From Candidatus Omnitrophota bacterium (GTDB lineage: Bacteria; Omnitrophota; Gorgyraeia; 2-02-FULL-51-18; JAGOUK01), in NCBI GenBank assembly GCA_020058965.1, contig JAGVCY010000037.1, positions 1 to 7,866 on the forward strand: a stretch of DNA of 7,866 nucleotides, read 5' to 3'. This document shows positions 1 through 6,600 of this stretch, in pieces. Position 1 is the stretch's first letter. Every line of letters begins with the position of its first letter. The notes beneath the pieces were generated by a model, which saw nothing but the letters and a program-made list of their open reading frames with translations, had not been told where the DNA came from and made no database searches. A program made the position numbers and the translations under genes.

Positions 1-609
1 CCCTATGTTCAGACCGTGACGGATGCATTCGGCAACACGATCAGTTATGGAGCGGGCGCCTCACCCACCAAGGCGGACAATCTCCGACTCGAATGTTATG
101 GAGTGCCCGAGCAATTTTTATCAAGGGACTTCCGTTTAAAAGTTACGGCGGAAATTAAGTTCGTGCCCAAAACGGGTTCGACCGAGACAGAAACCGATAA
201 GAGTTACAGAGGCAAATACAAATACGTCCTGTACGAGTACCAGGGCAACCCGCCTTCGCTGGTGGTGGTTCCGGTGTCACATGTATTTTACCTTAACGAT
301 ATTTCCGAAGCCGAGGCGGTGTTCAAGCGGTTCACCGAGTTTGCCCAAAATTGGCGTGTCACCGATTCGGAAACGGTCGGCACGCCCCGAGTCACCGAGC
401 GCACTTATAGCGGGCGGGACAGCTCGTTAGCCGGATACAGAATCCTTCTGTCGAACAACGACCTGGTGCTGCGCAACTCGTCCAACAGTGACGTTCCGCT
501 GTTTTCCGCCACGCCGGTCTATCTCCGGGACGGCGGCAGTGCGGCGGTCGGCATGGCTCAAGATGAATATAATGTGAATGTTTTCGGAATCTGGGTTCCC
601 GTAGAATGG
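1..609 (+). other. Beta-rich N-terminal stretch, beginning in a YD-like motif
   Basis: This part of the frame opens inside a YD-like motif (TDAFGNTISY, bases 22-51), so similar repeats probably continue upstream. The next 180 or so residues alternate polar and hydrophobic positions in short strands such as KYKYVLYEY and SLVVVPVSHVFYL. One short helix-like piece, EAEAVFKRFTEFA, starts near residue 104. I do not recognise a named domain. Residues about 80-135 could be a small alpha/beta module embedded between repeats. It leads directly into the calcium-binding motif. Confidence 0.45.
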
Positions 610-3600
610 ACCGACGATGACGGTGACGGCATTCAGGAATCGACGGATGGTGACGGGCTTCAGCAGACCGACGAGCTGAAAAAGCTTGTCACATACGGAG
701 ATATTCCGTCTTTTGACACGGCGAACAGCCGGACGATCGTTGATGTTGATTATGACCGCGATCTGGAGTTCGGAGCGTTGGCGGAGTTCGTGGCCAAGGG
801 GTACAAGTTCACGACGCAAGCCGTGACGATGAACGACAGTGGGACGGAGGCGCTGGAGGACGACGTGGTGATCAACCGGATTACCGGCGTCGCAGATGCC
901 TCCGGGATCGTGCTGGAAGGCACGTCCTTTAACTACATCAGCGATGAAAAAGCGCAGGTGCAAACCTATTTGCTAAATGGCTCAAGCTCAATAACTATCG
1001 ACGGCCACGATTATGGCGTCTCTCGCGATACAACAACAAATATTTGGACCCTCACAAGCCAAAACGGTGATCAAATAGTGATCAACGATGCTACGAATGT
1101 CGCTCAAATCAACGCCGACACCAGCCCCGATTGGAGCAAATTTGGAGTGATCGTAATTAACGGTAAGCAATATACGGCCTCGATGAATACGGCTAGTGAT
1201 CAAGTGTGGCTGACCGAAAGTGCTATTCTGATCGGCGGTCAGACTCGACATTTTGTCTATGGTGCCAACAATGCAACCGTCTACTGGACGAATCCGGATG
1301 ATGCTTCATCACATGGGAGCTTTGATATGGACGGAACAGACTTGATCGGCGGGAAAGAAGTGCTCGAGGCAGGCGAGGCACTTCTGAACGATTTGGGCAG
1401 CGGTTTGAATTATCTGATCGGCTGGAGAAATGACCAGGTTCCGGCCGGCACTCCGCTGATGCTAAGCATTTCGCTCTATGGCGCGGATGTGGAATTCGTC
1501 GATCGCAGATCCGGATCGGAATTCAGGGCGACGACGGCGAGTGTTTTTGAGGAAGGGGACATCGCACGGCAGCTGGCGACAGAGGCGCTTTCGGGCGGGA
1601 CAAGGCGGTCATGGGATCAGGATGCTAATCCCGATGCGAGTCTTTTTACGCAGAACGGCGGGCAATTTGCCTACGGGTTTAATATGGACAATACCGGGTA
1701 CATCGTGAATCCTTCCGATGCCGGGAAGTCCGAAGTATTTTTGTCGGACGCTGACGGTCGGTCGCTTGGGAATTTTGCCAATGTGAAAATCGACCGCATC
1801 GGCGGCAAGACGGCTGTGACGGTGCACAATTTGCTCAATGACACGACTGCGTTCATCATTTATGACGCCAAGGGCCGCAAAACGGACTATGCGCTTGCTA
1901 CCAAGCCGACCGTTAGCTTTCCGGACAGCAACGGCGATGGTAATCCTGATGAAACGACCGCGGTGGATATCACCCACTTTTTAGACAGCGACAGAGAGAC
2001 GATGATACGAGGATTGATTTCGGGATCCATCACCTCAGGATCGCCGGTTCTGCAGGATCCGTCGGAAACGAGCTCGTCGGGCAAATTCATCCGTGTCGAA
2101 CTGTACGATTACATCAGCCATGATTCAGGTTATTTGACTGCGGAGCGCGAATCTCTGCGGCAGGGCATGGAGTCGTCCCACGCCCGCTGGGGCTCCAACG
2201 GCATGCCGTATCTCAAAGGAACGACCTATGAACTTCAGAAGAATCTTATCGCGCCGTCCGGACGCGTGATCGCCAGCAATCTTCAAATCCGCGAGCGGGG
2301 ATACAACGAATCCGCCGTAGTTGACTCAAACACGACTTTTGAAGGTGTGAACCTGACCACGAGTATCTGGCGCGGATCCTCTTATGATGATTCTGGGAAT
2401 TTGCTCTCGGAAACGGCCCTCACCCACCAGAGCGGGCGGGACAAATCCAAAGGCAATTCGAATCTAGAAATCAACAACATGGAATTGTCGATCACAGAAG
2501 GAGTGACTCTGGATTCGATCGGAAACCGCGCCACGGGTCGCACGACGACCGTTCGTAAGCGTGATCCCAACGGCCCTTACCCGACCCTTGGCTGGCGGAT
2601 CTTGCCGACGGGGGATCAGGATCCGCTGAGCGGCTCGGTGCAGACCGTGATCAGCACGACCCAGATGACATCGCCGTTGGATGCTCGTGGCCGTCTCACG
2701 GGATATACCGCGACCAAGCGGGAGGTAGTGGTCGGAATGCTACCTATTTTTTCTTCCGACGGCACCAACACCACTCAATTCTCCGACGTTACCTATGACA
2801 GCATGAACGAAATGTCCGGCTTCAACAAAATGGTGATGCGCGGCGGCACTTTTTCGATCCTCGAAATGTCAGCTAATGGGGCAGCCCTCGAGCACCGCGT
2901 CGTGACGTTCGGCGGGACGGAGCCGGGCGGCACAATTTGGAGGCAAGTCATGGAGGAGATCGTCGCTTCCGGGGCATCCTTTGACGCGCTGGGACGCCTG
3001 ATAAAGCTCAGTACCGTGACGACGACAAATCAGACAGTAGAACTGGATTGGATTGACAATTCGCTTTTCCGGGGTATCTGGATCGGCGGAAAGGCCTATT
3101 TTCTGACCACAGACACTACTGCCACAGGCACCTTAAAGATCATTTTGGGTGATTATATGAGTGACGCCAACCAAGTCTCCTTGGGTGATTATATGAGTGG
3201 CGCCAACCAAGTCTCCAAAGAAATCACATTGACGAATGAGAATAACTTCACGATCGTAAAAAATAGTGTGATCATCGGCTGTCGTGTGGTTAACGGTCGA
3301 CTGTCAATGATGGTGCGCTCGGATGCTTCGACTGCGAGCAAGGTTTATCGCGACAGCGAAACGACCGATGTTATGGACCATGTGGTGTATGACGATTTAT
3401 CCAAAAAAACTGCTTACCAGAACACCAAAACGACAGAAGGAACTAGCGGATTCTATGACGCGGGGTTGGTGGGGCAGCAAGCGGATTTTTCTGATATCAC
3501 TTCGGTCAGCGGCATCGTGTATGACTCGAAGGGGCGGCAAACGAGTTATAACGAGAACCGGATCAAGATCAGCGCGGGCGAAACCATTGAGCATGCGTTG

Positions 3601-6600
3601 TTCGGGACGCCGGATGATCCGTCGACGCCGGCTAATGAGAAGACGCCGGGTATGTTCGATTCGATTTATGGCCGCGAGGCGACTCGTTTGGACGCGCCTT
3701 TGAATGGGGCGGAGCCTTCAAGCGCGGACGCTCTCAAATATTTTAAAATCGCCGGGCGATATATCAATGAAGAGACTTTTTGGAAGCAGAAGGCGATCGA
3801 GGAAGGTCTGTCGAAGACGCTCGCGCTGATGATGGTCTATCGGGTGTATCAGACGCTGTTGGGGCCTGATGCTGGAGGCAATCTACGTCAGCCCGATCCC
3901 AAGGCGTTGGCGGTGTTGGGTGGAAACACGACTTATAGCTACAAGAACTCTTTTAACCAAACAGTCATCAAGAGCTACTTCAACGCGGCCAACCGATTCG
4001 CGACGAACGGTACTTATTTGTATGCGGAAATATTAAATTCCTCAACTTTTAGGAATTTTAACGAGGCAGAGCGATTGACCAGGATACTCGAATATTTAAA
4101 GATCGATCCCGCCGGACTCACGACTGGAGTCGAGCAGATTCAGAATTATTTGGGATCTACCGATAAGTTGGACCAACATTACACGGCGGATCGGAGGGCG
4201 ACCGCATACAAACTACTTTGTGACATCATGCATGGGAGCAACACGACAGGCAAGAATCCACTGACCGGTACCAGCGATGAAAAAACCTTCATCACCACTG
4301 CTCACGCCGCCTATATCAGCGGCATCGATGCCCGGATGACCGCCGCGTACAAGCAGCTGCATAATCGCACTGTTTCCACCACCTCTACCTATTCGAGCGA
4401 TTTAATCGTTGGGACGACCGAATTTAAGTTTTGGAAGGACCGACTGACAGACGATAAGATCGGCACTACAGTCGTCACTCATTACACTTTTGAGTATTTT
4501 CTTTGGCGTCTGATGAGCTACACGACGGCGCTGGGAAGCGCCCCGCACACCAACAAGCACTACTTCGCCGTTAATCAAAAAGATTTGTTGTTCAATAATA
4601 TCGAAACACGCCGGCACGACATCCTCTATGACGACCAGGACCGCCAGATCGCCTATTCCGAAGAGCAAACCGATTCGGCGAACTCCAAGGGGACGACGAC
4701 TTACACTCATCGCACCGGAATTCGGTACGACCGGCGCGGAAATATTACGGACTTCACGGACATCATTCGGACGGTTGGGTTCGATCCGGATGGCCTGGAA
4801 AAGGCGAATGGCAATTCGCCGCTGGCGACCAACACGACCCAGACCATCCGTCAGAGCAACACCATGTATGACGAGAACGGGAACATGGTGAGTTATTTTA
4901 GATACACGAGCGGAGCGAGTGCACTGCCGGTCGTGGAATCGGTCAAATACCTCGCTTATGACTTTAGGAACCGCGAGATCGACCGGCTGGTGACGACGAT
5001 CAGTCTGAAGATCGATCCCAACACGCGGGATAGCGCGCGGAAGCGTCGGTACCTGCTCGAAAAAGTTGATACGAGGGTCAGGACGCTCGCGTACGATGCA
5101 TTCGGTAATCCGCTTATACGGTCTACCAAGTCGCGTACGGAAGTGAAGAAGCCTGATGTCAAGGGCGTCGCGCAGAAGCCCAAGGTTACAAACTCCTGGT
5201 CGATCGAGGCGACGCGTTACGACCGTCTCAACCGCGTCGCACGGCAGGTGGTTCGCTCGAACGCGCCCCTAATCCCCAAAGCCAAGGACGAAAAAGGCGT
5301 GAAGACGCTGTCCCAAAAGTATGTCGCGTTCGGACCCGAAGTCCGGTCCGGCTACGTGTACAACGCGGCCGGCCAGGCGGTCGGTTACAAGACGAACCAG
5401 ACCTACAAGACCGAGACCCGCCAGCGCGTGGTCAGCGATGACAATATTTCCACCGTTATAACCGTCACTGAGACGCTATCTTCCAGTCTGATCAGCGACA
5501 TCCGGTACGACGCGGCAGGCCGAATGGCGAGCTTCATCAGCGCAAACTTCCAGACCCAAAACAGCGTGACGAACCGCAACGGGACGTTTAACGAGTATCA
5601 GCTGATGCAGGAAAACCGGGAGTTGACCCCGAAGGAAGTCCGTCTCCAAGGTGCCAAGGCCGAGACGCAAACGCATCGCTATGGGGCTTCGACCAGCATC
5701 GAGCGTTCCTTCGTCCAGACCACGACCCGAGCGTTCCACGACCTCGCGAACGACCGCGTCGTCGACCTCGTCGTCGGTGTCGTGAACGGTCACGCGGTGA
5801 CGGAGCTCACCACCGGCACGCTGAGCATCACGCGCACGCTGGATTACAAGACCGACACCTCCGGCAAGAGCTTCAAGGAAAATTCTTCCACCCATGAGGC
5901 CGCGAACGAGACCCATGTGATGAACCCGGTTTTTGACACAGCCGGAAAGCTCCTGAATTATTCGTGGGACATCATGAGGAGTATTCGGGATGTCACCACC
6001 ACATTTGAGCGGAGGGACAAAACGCCCGATGCCCGGACCAACACTTCTGGTCGAACCGTTTCGCAAATCGAGGACAATTACCGGTATGTGATGAGCCCCG
6101 ACGGTCAGAGCCGCACCGTCCTCACCGACCGCCAGGAGAACTCGGTTACCAAGTCCAAGGGCCGCACCGAGGGCAAGAGCAAGGGCGCGGACGGCCAAAG
6201 CAATCCCTTCAAGCAGGACTTCACGACCCGCACGACGACCCGGGCTTCCGAGTCCATCACCGAGACATTCAGTCTGAAGATCCTGCCGCCGCGGGCCGGC
6301 GAGACGGACCGCTCGTTCAAGTGGATCCAGAACGGCTACGACAGTGTCCGCGACGCGCGCACCCGCACCGTGACGCAAAACCGCACCGAGACCGACACGC
6401 CCGATGCGATCCAGATTCAGAAAGCCACCACCACGCGCACGGAGCACGATATTACGCGGACTATGCGAGATTATGATGCTTCGGGTAAACAAGTCGGCAT
6501 CGATATTACCGATCGCCTGAAGCATTCCGAAAAAGAAAAGACAAAAGTAACCAGCGTTAAAACGATCTCCAAGGGCGGGGGCAGCGATTGGGTCAGCACG

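Larger units (their letters stand above)
2674..3558 (+). repeat. Sparse YD/RHS-like repeat zone
   Basis: Five or six recognisable motifs are scattered here: PLDARGRLTGY (2674), VTYDSMNEMSGF (2788), ASFDALGRLIKL (2974), VVYDDLSKKTAY (3382) and IVYDSKGRQTSY (3514); MFDSIYGREATRL near 3655 is a weaker one. Each fits hydrophobic-[YFL]-D-x-x-[GN]-R with a following strand and often an aromatic residue 5-7 positions later. Gaps are irregular, from about 40 to 135 residues, unlike the tight ~20-residue spacing of classical RHS proteins. The beta module at 3076 and the 36-base duplication at 3145 interrupt the zone, as if inserted between repeats. A beta-sheet structural role is inferred. Confidence 0.6.

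Noticed and set aside
427..963. Antisense ORF of 178 codons on the - strand
   Set aside because: Shadow of frame 1, which carries the calcium-loop motif at 613-678. The antisense product has no recognisable pattern and no plausible ribosome-binding context.
3145..3216. The tandem repeat as a CRISPR array or insertion-sequence scar
   Set aside because: Only two abutting copies with no spacers, no terminal inverted repeats and no transposase; it is an in-frame coding duplication.
3323..3703. Overlapping + strand ORF of 126 codons in another frame
   Set aside because: Arg/Met-rich out-of-frame reading of the YD zone; frame 1 here carries VVYDDLSKKTAY and IVYDSKGRQTSY.
4035..4058. The hairpin as an intrinsic terminator
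   Set aside because: The stem is only 8 bp and AT-rich, the T-run is in the loop and not after the stem, and it lies mid-gene.
4780..4797. FDPDGL, resembling the DPxGL element of the RHS core
   Set aside because: The rest of the RHS core (YxRxRYYDPxxGRF) is absent and more YD motifs follow. KIDPAGL near 4102 and GDPSG near 7738 are likewise isolated, so none is taken as a cleavage or core site.
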